64,000 nt of DNA, from assembly GCF_900323885.1 (NCBI RefSeq), contig NZ_OOHJ01000018.1:1098501-1162500 (forward strand). The letters are read 5' to 3'. Source of the DNA: [Actinomadura] parvosata subsp. kistnae (GTDB taxonomy: Bacteria > Actinomycetota > Actinomycetes > Streptosporangiales > Streptosporangiaceae). The notes beneath the pieces were generated by a model. It was not told where the DNA came from. It saw nothing but the letters and a program-made list of their open reading frames with translations, and made no database searches. Both the position numbers and the translations under genes were made by a program. This document shows, piece after piece, positions 25,994 through 34,021 of the stretch. Within the stretch, counting starts at the first letter, position 1, and each line of letters starts with the position of its first letter.

Positions 25994-26248
25994 ATGGACT
26001 GGCGCCACCGAGCTGCCTGCCGTGACGTGGACCCCGAGCTGTTCTTCCCGATCGGCAACACCGGCCCGGCACTCATGCAGATCGAGGAGGCCAAGCAGGT
26101 CTGTCGTTCCTGCTCGGCCGTCGAGATGTGTCTCAAGTGGGCGCTGGAGTCCGGCCAGGACGCCGGTGTCTGGGGCGGCATGAGCGAGGACGAGCGCCGC
26201 GCACTCAAGCGCCGCACCGCCCGCGCCCGGGCCCGCGCCACCGCCTGA
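25994..26248 (+). CDS. wblE: WhiB-family [4Fe-4S] transcription factor (WhiB1/WblE type)
   Basis: An 84-residue WhiB protein. Four Fe-S ligands are present: Cys9, then Cys37, Cys40 and Cys46 in CRSCSAVEMC. The turn GVWGGMSEDERRALKRR and a basic AT-hook-like tail (RRTARARARAT) complete the family pattern. The PELFFPIG...GPALMQIEEAK segment is typical of WhiB1/WblE, and convergence with a PdtaS kinase reproduces the M. tuberculosis whiB1-Rv3220c arrangement. WhiB1 binds the primary sigma factor and responds to nitric oxide (established). AAGGAG precedes the ATG; the 270-bp upstream gap suggests extended regulation. Confidence 0.93.
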   Translation: MDWRHRAACRDVDPELFFPIGNTGPALMQIEEAKQVCRSCSAVEMCLKWALESGQDAGVWGGMSEDERRALKRRTARARARATA

Positions 26249-26326
26249 CCCCCGTAACTCCCCCGAAAAACCGAACCCCGACGCCGGCCGCACCGCAGCA
26301 GCGGCCCGCCGACTGTCACTGTGCCG

Positions 26327-27796
26327 TCAGCCGGGCGGGAGCGGGATCGACAGGGCAACCTCCGTGCCGCCCTCCAGGCGCGGCTCAATGGTGAGCCGCC
26401 CGGACAACTCCCCCTCGACCAGCGTACGCACGATCTGCAGCCCCAGACTGGTGGAGCTGTCGAGGTCGAAGCCCCCGGGCAGGCCGCGGCCGTCGTCCCA
26501 GACGGTCACGTTGAGCCGCTCGTGCGCGGACTCGACCACCACCTCCAGCCGCTTGGGCCGCCCGTGCTGCAACGCGTTCTGCAACAGCTCGGTCAGCGCC
26601 ATGGCCAGCGGCGTGGCGATGAGCGAGGGCAGCACCCCGAACCCGCCGACCCGCCTCGGCGTGACGGCCACCTCCGGTGACGACACCTCTCCCGCCATCG
26701 CGATCACGCGGTCGGCGATCTCGTCGAAGTCGACGAACTCCTCGGGCGCGTGCGACAGCGTCTCGTGCACGATCGCGATCGACCCGACCCTGCGCACCGC
26801 CTCCTCCAGCGCCTCCCGCCCCTCGGGCACCTGCAGCCGCCTGGCCTGGAGCCGCAGCAGCGCGGCCACGGTCTGCAGGTTGTTCTTGACCCGGTGGTGG
26901 ATCTCGCGGATGGTGGCGTCCTTGGTCATCAGCTCGCGCTCGCGCCGGCGCAGCTCGGTGACGTCCCTGATGAGGACGAGCGCGCCGATGCGGCCGCCGC
27001 CGACGATCAGCGGGATGGCCCGGAGCTGCACGATCGTGCCGCCCGACTCGACCTCCGTCTCCTTGGCCGCGCGCCCGCTGGCCACGATCATGAGGTCTTC
27101 GTTGATGGGCTCGTCCGAGTAGCAGAGGGTCGCGGTGACCCGGCCCAGCTCGGCGCCGACCAGGTCCGCGTGCAGGCCGAGCCGCCGGTAGGCGGACAGC
27201 GCGTTCGGGGAGGCGTAGGTGACGCGCCCGGCCCGGTCGAGCCGCAGCAGACCGTCGCCGACGCGCGGCGAGCGCACCAGGATCGGCTCCTCGCCGGAGA
27301 ACGGGAAGCGGCCCTCTGCCACCATCTGCGCCAGGTCGGAGGCGCTCTGCAGGTAGGTCAGCTCCAGCCGGGACGGCGTGCGGGCCGAGGACAGGTTCGT
27401 GGAGCGCTGGATGACCGCCAGGAAGCGGCCCTCGCCGCCCTCGACCGCCCGGCGCACAGGGATGGTCTCCTCGCGCACCGGCACGCCGGTGGACCAGTCG
27501 GGGTCGCCCTCGCGGCAGATGCGGCGCTCGTTCCAGGCCGTGTCGATGAGGGCCCGCTCGCCCTTGGCGGCCACGGTGCCGACGATGTCGTCGTGGTAGA
27601 CGGTCGGGCCGGTCGTCGGCCGCATCTGGGCGATCGCGATCCAGCCGCTCTCCCCCAGCAGCGGCGCCCACAGGATGAGGTCGGCGAACGACAGGTCGGC
27701 CAGCAGCTGCCAGTCGGAGACCAGCGAGTGCAGCCAGTCGAGATCTGCCTCGTCGAGCGCTGTGTGACGGGCTACGAGGTCGCTGAGAGTCGGCAC
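26327..27796 (-). CDS. pdtaS: PdtaS-type soluble sensor histidine kinase
   Basis: A 489-residue cytoplasmic kinase with an N-terminal GAF-like domain (LHSLVSDWQLLADLSFADLI), a central PAS domain (RLDRAGRVTYASPNALSAYR, about 205-320), a HisKA_2 dimerisation/phosphoacceptor region with EIHHRVKNNLQT, and a HATPase domain (ELLQNALQHG; VWDDGRGLPGG). This order is that of PdtaS, which phosphorylates the ANTAR antiterminator PdtaR in mycobacteria; no pdtaR is adjacent here. I use GTG 27796 because homologues start PTLSDLVARHTAL; a TTG at 27832 is possible. CATGAT six bases before the GTG resembles a leaderless -10. Confidence 0.88.
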   Translation of the reverse strand: MPTLSDLVARHTALDEADLDWLHSLVSDWQLLADLSFADLILWAPLLGESGWIAIAQMRPTTGPTVYHDDIVGTVAAKGERALIDTAWNERRICREGDPDWSTGVPVREETIPVRRAVEGGEGRFLAVIQRSTNLSSARTPSRLELTYLQSASDLAQMVAEGRFPFSGEEPILVRSPRVGDGLLRLDRAGRVTYASPNALSAYRRLGLHADLVGAELGRVTATLCYSDEPINEDLMIVASGRAAKETEVESGGTIVQLRAIPLIVGGGRIGALVLIRDVTELRRRERELMTKDATIREIHHRVKNNLQTVAALLRLQARRLQVPEGREALEEAVRRVGSIAIVHETLSHAPEEFVDFDEIADRVIAMAGEVSSPEVAVTPRRVGGFGVLPSLIATPLAMALTELLQNALQHGRPKRLEVVVESAHERLNVTVWDDGRGLPGGFDLDSSTSLGLQIVRTLVEGELSGRLTIEPRLEGGTEVALSIPLPPG

Positions 27797-28258
27797 GAGT
27801 GCATCATGCGTGCTTTCCCCCGCAACAACCAAACCGACTCCCGGTCAGAGGGGGCGGGCTTGAGCCGATAGGGGACGAGCAGGCAGGGTTCACCACAGCG
27901 GGGGCATAACACCATACTGTGGAGGGTCAATCTCATATTGTGAGAACCGTCACACGGGCGCAGCCGCCGGTTCCCAGGGTGGAGCGGTGCACGGCCAGCC
28001 GGAGGTGATCCACACGGCCAGGTGGTTCTTCCGCGACACGGCGCGCGGACCGGCCTCGGTTGCGATCGCGCACGCTGCTGTGGATATCCTTCACAATCAA
28101 CCTGAGCTGCCCGGATCCGCGTGTGCTCACACCCGTACGCGCCCGGAGCCTGCGGGCCGCTCCAGCCCGCGGTTGACCGCTCGGGCCAAAGTGAGTTCCG
28201 ATGATCTCGCGGTGATCAGACACGCCCTCACCGCCGTGGCAGAAGTGAAGGTGAGAGC
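27797..28258. other. Divergent intergenic region between pdtaS and dasR
   Basis: About 460 bp with no supported gene. It must hold the two divergent promoters. I looked for a DasR-type palindrome (ACTGGTCTAGACCAGT-like) and saw none. Confidence 0.4.
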
Positions 28259-28978
28259 GTGACAGACGACAGCCCCCGCGTTCCCAAGTACTACGACGTG
28301 AAACGGGCCCTGCTCGAGCTCACCAAGACCCTGCCCGCCGGCACGGCCCTGCCGCCCGAGCGCACGCTCGCCGTCCGCTTCGAGACCTCGCGCACCACCG
28401 TCCGCCAGGCGCTGACCGAGCTGGTCGTCGAGGGGCGGCTGCTGCGCATCCAGGGCAAGGGCACGTTCGTGGCGCAGCCCAAGGTGGCCCAGGTGCTGCA
28501 GCTCACCTCGTACATCGGGGATCTGCGCACCGCCGGGCTGGAGCCGGACACCAAGATCCTGGAGATCGGCTACATCACCGCCGACGAGGCGCTCGCGCGG
28601 CGCCTGGCCATCAACCCCGGCGGGCGGGTGCTGCGCATCCACCGGCTCAGGCTCGCCAACGGCGAGCCCGTCTCGATCGACACCACCCACCTGTCCGCCC
28701 GCCGCTTCCCCCGGCTGCGGCGCGAGCTGGAGGTGCACGCGTCCCTGTACGAGACGCTGCACAACGCCTACAACGTCCGGCTGACCGACGCCGAAGAGAT
28801 CATCGAGACCGTCCTGGCCACCCCCTACGACGCCAAGGCCCTGGGCGTGGACGTCGGCCTGCCCATGCTCCTGCTCACCCGGCACGCCTTCGACGCCGAC
28901 GGCAACCCCGTCGAGTGGGCACAGTCGCTCTACCGCGGCGACCGGTACAAGTTCGTCACCCGCCTGCGCCGCCCATGA
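28259..28978 (+). CDS. dasR: GntR/HutC-family regulator, DasR-like
   Basis: A 239-residue repressor with an N-terminal winged helix (LPPERTLAVRFETSRTTVRQ, then LVVEGRLLRIQGKGTFVAQP) and a C-terminal UTRA effector domain (ITADEALARRLAINPGGRVL, GEPVSIDTTHLSARRFP, GLPMLLLTRHAFD, SLYRGDRYKFVTRL). It is very like Streptomyces DasR, the global regulator of N-acetylglucosamine uptake, chitinolysis and antibiotic onset, which is released by amino-sugar phosphates (established). GTG start with AAGGTGAG upstream. Unusually, it overlaps a bioD gene rather than sitting near nag or das genes. Confidence 0.85.
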   Translation: MTDDSPRVPKYYDVKRALLELTKTLPAGTALPPERTLAVRFETSRTTVRQALTELVVEGRLLRIQGKGTFVAQPKVAQVLQLTSYIGDLRTAGLEPDTKILEIGYITADEALARRLAINPGGRVLRIHRLRLANGEPVSIDTTHLSARRFPRLRRELEVHASLYETLHNAYNVRLTDAEEIIETVLATPYDAKALGVDVGLPMLLLTRHAFDADGNPVEWAQSLYRGDRYKFVTRLRRP

Positions 28979-29676
28979 GCGTCCTCGTCGTCACGGGCAC
29001 CGGCACCGGCGTGGGAAAGACGGTCGTGACGGCGGCGCTGGCCGCGCTGGCGCTGGCGCGCGGGTCCACGGCGGCGGTGGTCAAGCCCGCGCAGACCGGG
29101 CGGGCGGCCGGCGAGCCCGGCGACGTGGACGAGGTCATCCGGCTGTCCGGCGTCACCACCACCTTCGAGCTCGGCCGCTTCCCCTGCCCGCTGCCGCCCG
29201 CCGCGGCCGCCAGGGCCGCCGGGACGCCGCCGGTGTCGCTGTCGGCGGCCGCGACGCTGGTGCGGGAGCTGGCCGCGAGCAACCGCCTGGTCGTCGTGGA
29301 CGGCACCGGCGGGCTGCTCGACCGCTACGACGAGGAGGGCGCCACGATCGCCGACCTGGCCCGCGCCCTGCGCGCGCAGGTCCTCGTCGTGGCACGGGTC
29401 GGCGGCGACACCGTCAACCACACCGCGCTCACCCTGGAGTCCCTGGCCCACCACGGCCTCGACCTGGCCGGGATCGTCATCGGCCGCTGGCCCGCCGCTC
29501 CCGGCCCGGCCGAGCTCAGCAGCGTCGCCGACCTGGAGATGCTGGCCGCCCGGCCGCTGGCGGGTGCGCTGCCCGAGGGTATGGGCGGCCTGCGCGACCG
29601 CCGGGCGTTCACCGAGGCGGCGCGGCAAGGGCTCGGCGTCACGCTGGGCGGCGCGTTCAGGGGGCCCCTGTCCTGA
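28975..29676 (+). CDS. bioD: Dethiobiotin synthetase BioD
   Basis: A 233-residue enzyme closing the ureido ring of dethiobiotin from diaminopelargonate, CO2 and ATP, the penultimate step of biotin synthesis. The P-loop is GTGTGVGKT at residues 8-16; VVKPAQTG carries the conserved Lys/Thr, and VVDGTGGLLDRY matches the Mg-binding GAGG box with G-T-G-G. The ATG overlaps the dasR stop (ATGA). No other bio genes are in the window, so pathway partners must be elsewhere. Confidence 0.88.
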   Translation: MSVLVVTGTGTGVGKTVVTAALAALALARGSTAAVVKPAQTGRAAGEPGDVDEVIRLSGVTTTFELGRFPCPLPPAAAARAAGTPPVSLSAAATLVRELAASNRLVVVDGTGGLLDRYDEEGATIADLARALRAQVLVVARVGGDTVNHTALTLESLAHHGLDLAGIVIGRWPAAPGPAELSSVADLEMLAARPLAGALPEGMGGLRDRRAFTEAARQGLGVTLGGAFRGPLS

Positions 29677-29741
29677 GGGTGGGGCTAACCCCACCTCCCA
29701 CCGGCACACCAGACCCATTTCACGTCCTCGCTCACGGTCAA

Positions 29742-29747
29742 TACCTT
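29742..29747 (+). promoter_or_regulatory. -10 element of a leaderless promoter
   Basis: TACCTT, six bases before the ATG at 29754. Confidence 0.45.
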
Positions 29748-29753
29748 TGAGGC

Positions 29754-30914
29754 ATGAAAGTCCCCCGCCCCTGGTCGGCGCGAGCCTGGCTGGACACGGC
29801 CCATGTGATGATCGGCTTTCCGGTCGCCGTGCTGCTCGGCGGGCTGACGCTGACGCTGGCCGTGGCGCCGCCCGTGCTGCGGCACGCCCTGCCCTGGTTC
29901 ACCCGGGTGCAGCGCTCGCGGCTGCACGCCTTCCAGGGCGTGCGCATCCCGCCCGTGCCCGCCCCGACCGGCTGGCGCGACTCGCCGACGTGGCGGCAGA
30001 TCGGCTACCACCTGCTGTCGCCGGTGGTGGGCCTGGCCGGCGCGGTCCTGGTGGGGCTGGCGTGGGGCGGGGCCATCGTGGGGCTGCTGGCGTTCCTGCC
30101 GCCGAAGCTGGAGGAGCCGCCGCTGGAGTTCATGTTCAACCTCAGGGACAACCGGGTCCAGATCGTCTTCATGCTGATCGGGCTGGCGCTGCTGGTGCTC
30201 GCGCCGTTCCTGGCCCGCGGCATGGCCGCGCTCGACCTGTCGGTGGCCCGTACGCTGCTCGGCCCGAGCCGTACGGAGCTGGGGCAGCGCATCGAGACGC
30301 TGACCGAGAGCCGGGCCGGCGTGATCGACGCGGCCGACGCCGAGCGCCGCAGGATCGAGCGCGACCTGCACGACGGCGCCCAGCAGCGGCTCGTCTCCCT
30401 GGCCATGAACCTCGGGCTGGCCAGGGCCACCCTGACCGACCTGCCCGAGCCGGCCAAGGAGGCCATCGCGCAGGCGCACGAGGAGGCCAAGCAGGCGCTC
30501 AAGGAGCTGCGCGACTTCGTCCGCGGCCTGCACCCCGCCGTGCTCAACGACCAGGGGCTGGACGCGGCGCTATCGGGCGTGGCGGCCCGCGCGCCGTTCC
30601 CCGTCAAGCTGACGGTGGACATCGAGCGGCGGCCCACCCCGACGATCGAGGCGGTGGCGTTCTTCACCGTCTCCGAGGCGCTGACGAACATCGCCAAGCA
30701 CGCGGCGGCCACCAAGGCCGAGGTGCTCGTGCGGCGCGAGCGCGACCGCCTGCACGTGCTCGTGCACGACGACGGGTGCGGCGGTGCCAGGATGGACGGC
30801 GGTACCGGGCTGCGCGGCCTGGCCCAGCGCATCGACTCCGTCGACGGGCGGCTGAAGCTGTCCAGCCCGCTGGGCGGACCGACGACGATCGAGGTGGAGC
30901 TGCCGTGCGAGTAG
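29754..30914 (+). CDS. NarL-type sensor histidine kinase
   Basis: A 386-residue membrane kinase. The N-terminal putative-sensor region has about four transmembrane helices (MIGFPVAVLLGGLTLTLAVA, LLSPVVGLAGAVLVGLAWGG, IVFMLIGLALLVLAPFL). The HisKA_3 phosphoacceptor is ERDLHDGAQQRL (His about 208) and the HATPase N-box is EALTNIAKHAAATK, with the G-box HDDGCGG and GLRGLAQRID. It overlaps its response regulator by ten bases. With the DUF4097 gene behind, the set resembles cell-envelope stress systems of the LiaS/LnrJ kind. Leaderless start likely. Confidence 0.9.
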   Translation: MKVPRPWSARAWLDTAHVMIGFPVAVLLGGLTLTLAVAPPVLRHALPWFTRVQRSRLHAFQGVRIPPVPAPTGWRDSPTWRQIGYHLLSPVVGLAGAVLVGLAWGGAIVGLLAFLPPKLEEPPLEFMFNLRDNRVQIVFMLIGLALLVLAPFLARGMAALDLSVARTLLGPSRTELGQRIETLTESRAGVIDAADAERRRIERDLHDGAQQRLVSLAMNLGLARATLTDLPEPAKEAIAQAHEEAKQALKELRDFVRGLHPAVLNDQGLDAALSGVAARAPFPVKLTVDIERRPTPTIEAVAFFTVSEALTNIAKHAAATKAEVLVRRERDRLHVLVHDDGCGGARMDGGTGLRGLAQRIDSVDGRLKLSSPLGGPTTIEVELPCE

Positions 30915-31561
30915 TGCTCGCAGAGGATTCCGTACTGCTGCGAGAGGGCCTGATCCGGCTCCTGGCCGCGGCGGGCATGGACGTGGTCGCGGCCGTGGAC
31001 GAGGCTGAGGGGCTGCTGCGGGCGGTCGAGGAGCACCGGCCCGAGCTGGTCGTCACCGACGTCAGGATGCCGCCCACGCACACCGACGAGGGCCTGCGGG
31101 CCGCGCTCGTGCTGCGCCGCCAGCAGCCGGGCCTGGCCGTGCTCGTGCTCTCGCAGTACGTCGAGGAGCGCTACGCCGCCCAGCTCCTCGCGTCGGCCTC
31201 GGCCGGCGGCGTCGGCTACCTGCTCAAGGACCGGGTGGCGGACGTCGCGGAGTTCATCGACGCGCTGCGCAGGGTCGCCTCCGGCGGCACCGCGCTCGAC
31301 CCCGAGGTGGTGGCCCAGCTCCTGCTGCGCGGCAACAGCGACCCGCTGGAGCGGCTCACACCCCGCGAGCACGAGGTGCTCCAGCTGATGGCGGAGGGCC
31401 GCTCCAACGCCGGCATCGGCCAGGCCCTGGTGCTCAGCGAGGGCGCCGTGGGCAAGCACATCGGCAACATCTTCACCAAGCTCGACCTGCCGCCCGCCGA
31501 GGGCGACCACCGGCGGGTGCTCGCCGTGCTGCAGTTCCTCAAGATCCGGAGCCTGCCGTGA
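30905..31561 (+). CDS. LuxR/NarL-family response regulator
   Basis: A 218-residue partner of the kinase upstream. The receiver domain (RVVLAEDSVLLREGLIRLL) has the phospho-Asp in VVTDVRMPP and the conserved Lys in YLLKDR. The C-terminal LuxR helix-turn-helix is LTPREHEVLQLMAEGRSNAG with AVGKHIGNIFTKLDL. GTG 30905 has GGTGGAG five bases upstream and lies inside the end of the kinase gene. Its stop overlaps the next GTG, so the three genes are one translationally coupled operon. Confidence 0.92.
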   Translation: MRVVLAEDSVLLREGLIRLLAAAGMDVVAAVDEAEGLLRAVEEHRPELVVTDVRMPPTHTDEGLRAALVLRRQQPGLAVLVLSQYVEERYAAQLLASASAGGVGYLLKDRVADVAEFIDALRRVASGGTALDPEVVAQLLLRGNSDPLERLTPREHEVLQLMAEGRSNAGIGQALVLSEGAVGKHIGNIFTKLDLPPAEGDHRRVLAVLQFLKIRSLP

Positions 31562-32334
31562 GAGCTCTGTGGCTCGCGGCCGGCACCGTGGCCACCGTGG
31601 TCGTGCTCACGGTGTCCACCGTGGGCCTCTGGAACGGCTTCGCCGGCGCCAGGACCCCGACCGACGTCACCATGAGATCCATCCCGTTCGACGGCCAGGA
31701 GCTGCGCGTCAAGACCGGCAAGGGCCAGGTGAACCTGTGGATCGTGTCGGGCAAGGCGGGCGAGCTGCTCATCCGGCGGTCGCTGAGCTGGTCCCGCGAC
31801 CGGCCCACCGTCACGGAGGACTGGGACGGCGCCGCCCGCACGCTGCGGCTCGACGCCGTGTGCCTCGGCTACGACCAGCCGGACGGCCCGATCTGCGAGG
31901 CCGACTACCTGGTGGCCGTGCCGCCCGAGACCTCGGTGGAGGCCGCCACGTCCGTCGGCCAGCTCACGGTGGACGAGCTGTTCGGCGACCTGCGCCTGAC
32001 CTCCGTCTCCGGTGACGTCAACGTCAACTCCCTGGCCGGCGACCTCTACGTACGCACCGGCACGGGCCGCGTGGACGGCGACGGGCTGCGCGGCGCCCGG
32101 GCCGACGTCGAGGTCGGCTCCGGCGACGTCGAGCTGGCCTTCCGCAGCGCCCCCTCGGAGGCGAAGGTGGTCGTGCGGACGGCGGGCGACGTCTCCCTCC
32201 AGGTGCCGCCCACCGAGTACGACGTGGCCGTGCAGGGCGCCAACACCACGGTCGACGTCAGGCACGCCCCCGGCGCGTCAAGAAAGATCACCGTGACCGC
32301 CCCCGACGGCCTCGTGAACGTGTGCTGCCGATGA
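31558..32334 (+). CDS. Membrane-anchored DUF4097-type beta-strand protein
   Basis: A 258-residue protein with an N-terminal signal-anchor (LWLAAGTVATVVVLTVSTVG) and a predicted right-handed beta-solenoid of short strands: VEAATSVGQLTVDELFGDLR, LTSVSGDVNVNSLAGDLYVR, GTGRVDGDGLRG, VEVGSGDVELAF, the DUF4097 pattern. Family members are often partnered with two-component systems (for example LiaX/LiaG-type proteins), consistent with the four-base overlap with the regulator. Located outside the membrane; function unknown. A final CC pair lies two residues before the C-terminus. Confidence 0.75.
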   Translation: MRALWLAAGTVATVVVLTVSTVGLWNGFAGARTPTDVTMRSIPFDGQELRVKTGKGQVNLWIVSGKAGELLIRRSLSWSRDRPTVTEDWDGAARTLRLDAVCLGYDQPDGPICEADYLVAVPPETSVEAATSVGQLTVDELFGDLRLTSVSGDVNVNSLAGDLYVRTGTGRVDGDGLRGARADVEVGSGDVELAFRSAPSEAKVVVRTAGDVSLQVPPTEYDVAVQGANTTVDVRHAPGASRKITVTAPDGLVNVCCR

Positions 32335-32362
32335 AGACCTGTTTACCCGTGTGACTGGTTGG

Positions 32363-32368
32363 TAAGTT
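32363..32368 (+). promoter_or_regulatory. -10 element of a leaderless promoter
   Basis: TAAGTT, six bases before the ATG at 32375. Confidence 0.45.
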
Positions 32369-32374
32369 CCCGGC

Positions 32375-34021
32375 ATGGAGTCTGCGAAGCACGCCGGTGA
32401 CGCCGCCGTCGCCGTGTCCAAGGCCTATGGTGTCGAGACCATGTTCACCCTGTCGGGAGGGCATGTCTTCCCGCTCTACGACGGAGCGGTGCACGAGGGC
32501 ATGCGCATCCTCGACGTACGCCACGAGCAGAGCGCCGTCTTCGCCGCCGAGGCGACCGCCAGGCTGACCAGGAAACCGGGCCTGGCCGTGCTGACCGCGG
32601 GCCCCGGCATCACCAACGGCGTCAGCGGCGTCGCGACCGCCCACTTCAACGGCTCCCCCGTGGTCGTGCTCGGCGGGCGGGCGCCCCAGTCCCGCTGGGG
32701 CAGCGGCGCGTTGCAGGAGATGGACCATCCGCCGCTGCTGGAGCCGATCACCAAGCTCGCGTTCACCGCCTCCGGCGCCGAGTCCGTCGGCCAGGACGTC
32801 GAAGTGGCCTTCCGCACGGCGGTCGCGCCTCACCGCGGCCCGGTCTTCCTCGACTTCTTTATGGACCACCTGTTCTCGCCCGCGCCGCTGCACGACGTGA
32901 GCACGCAGTCGCCGTCGCCGCTGGAGCCCGACCCCGACGCCCTGGCGAGCATCGCCCGGCTGCTGGCCGAGGCCGAGCGGCCGGTGCTGGTCTACGGCTC
33001 CGACGTGTGGATGGACCGCGCCGAGGAGGCCGCCCGCGACTTCGCCGAGACGTGGCGGCTGCCGGTCATCCCCAACGGGCAGGGCCGCGGCATCCTGCCG
33101 GCCGGCCACGAGCTGCTCGTCACCCGCGCCCGCGGCCTCGCCTTCGGCCAGGCCGACCTGGTCATCGTGGTCGGCACGCCGCTCGACTTCCGCCTCGGCT
33201 ACGGCTGGTTCGGCGGCAAGGACGGCGCGCCGCTGGCCAGGGTGGTGCACATCGCCGACGCGCCCTCGCAGCTGGCCACGCACATGCAGCCGGCCGCGTC
33301 GGCCGCCGGCGACCTGTCGGTGGTGTTCTGGGGCCTCGGCACCGCCTGCGGCGAGGCAGGCGTCAAGCCCGACGCGTACGCGTCCTGGGTGACGAAGCTG
33401 TCCGAGGCCGCCTCGGCCGCGATCGAGGGCGACGCCGAGCTGCTGTCCTCCGGCTCCGACCCGATCCACCCCATGCGGATCTACGGCGAGCTCAACCGCG
33501 TCCTCGACGACGACGCCGTGGTCATCGGCGACGGCGGCGACTTCGTCTCCTACGCCGGCAAGTACGTCGAGCCGAAGCAGCCCGGCAACTGGCTCGACCC
33601 GGGCCCCTACGGCTGCCTCGGCACCGGCCTCGGCTACTCCATCGCCGCCCGCCTGGCCAGGCCGTCCTCGCAGGTGGTGCTGCTGCTCGGCGACGGCGCC
33701 GCCGGCTTCTCGCTGATGGACGTCGACACCCTCGTCCGCCACAACCTGCCGGTCGTGATGATCTGCGGCAACAACGGCATGTGGGGCCTGGAGAAGCACC
33801 CCATGCAGATGTTGTACGGCTACGACGTGGCCGCCGAGCTGCAGCCGCAGTGCCGCTACGACCAGGTCGTGACCGCGCTCGGCGGCGGCGGCGAGTTGGT
33901 CACCAAGCCGTCGGAGATCGGGCCCGCGCTGCGCAGGGCGTTCGACTCCGGTGTGCCGTACCTGGTGAACATCGCCACCGACCCGCAGATCGCCTACCCC
34001 CGCAACACGACGGGGGTGTGA
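32375..34021 (+). CDS. Thiamine-diphosphate enzyme, acetolactate-synthase-like (IlvG type)
   Basis: A 548-residue member of the ALS/benzoylformate-decarboxylase superfamily. The catalytic Glu of the PYR domain is in DVRHEQSAVFAAE, GPGITNGVSG follows, and the ThDP/Mg motif GDGAAGFSLMDVDTL...CGNN is intact. The overall text (FTLSGGHVFPLYDGA, NPF-free) resembles actinobacterial IlvG/Rv1820, usually annotated as acetolactate synthase. No regulatory subunit or other ilv gene is nearby, so the true reaction (acetolactate formation, or another 2-oxoacid decarboxylation or ligation) is open. Probably leaderless. It meets the kinase gene tail to tail with adjacent stop codons and no spacer. Confidence 0.82.
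   Translation: MESAKHAGDAAVAVSKAYGVETMFTLSGGHVFPLYDGAVHEGMRILDVRHEQSAVFAAEATARLTRKPGLAVLTAGPGITNGVSGVATAHFNGSPVVVLGGRAPQSRWGSGALQEMDHPPLLEPITKLAFTASGAESVGQDVEVAFRTAVAPHRGPVFLDFFMDHLFSPAPLHDVSTQSPSPLEPDPDALASIARLLAEAERPVLVYGSDVWMDRAEEAARDFAETWRLPVIPNGQGRGILPAGHELLVTRARGLAFGQADLVIVVGTPLDFRLGYGWFGGKDGAPLARVVHIADAPSQLATHMQPAASAAGDLSVVFWGLGTACGEAGVKPDAYASWVTKLSEAASAAIEGDAELLSSGSDPIHPMRIYGELNRVLDDDAVVIGDGGDFVSYAGKYVEPKQPGNWLDPGPYGCLGTGLGYSIAARLARPSSQVVLLLGDGAAGFSLMDVDTLVRHNLPVVMICGNNGMWGLEKHPMQMLYGYDVAAELQPQCRYDQVVTALGGGGELVTKPSEIGPALRRAFDSGVPYLVNIATDPQIAYPRNTTGV

Noticed and set aside
27797..28258. DasR-responsive palindrome autoregulating dasR
   Set aside because: No site resembling the dre consensus was found on inspection.
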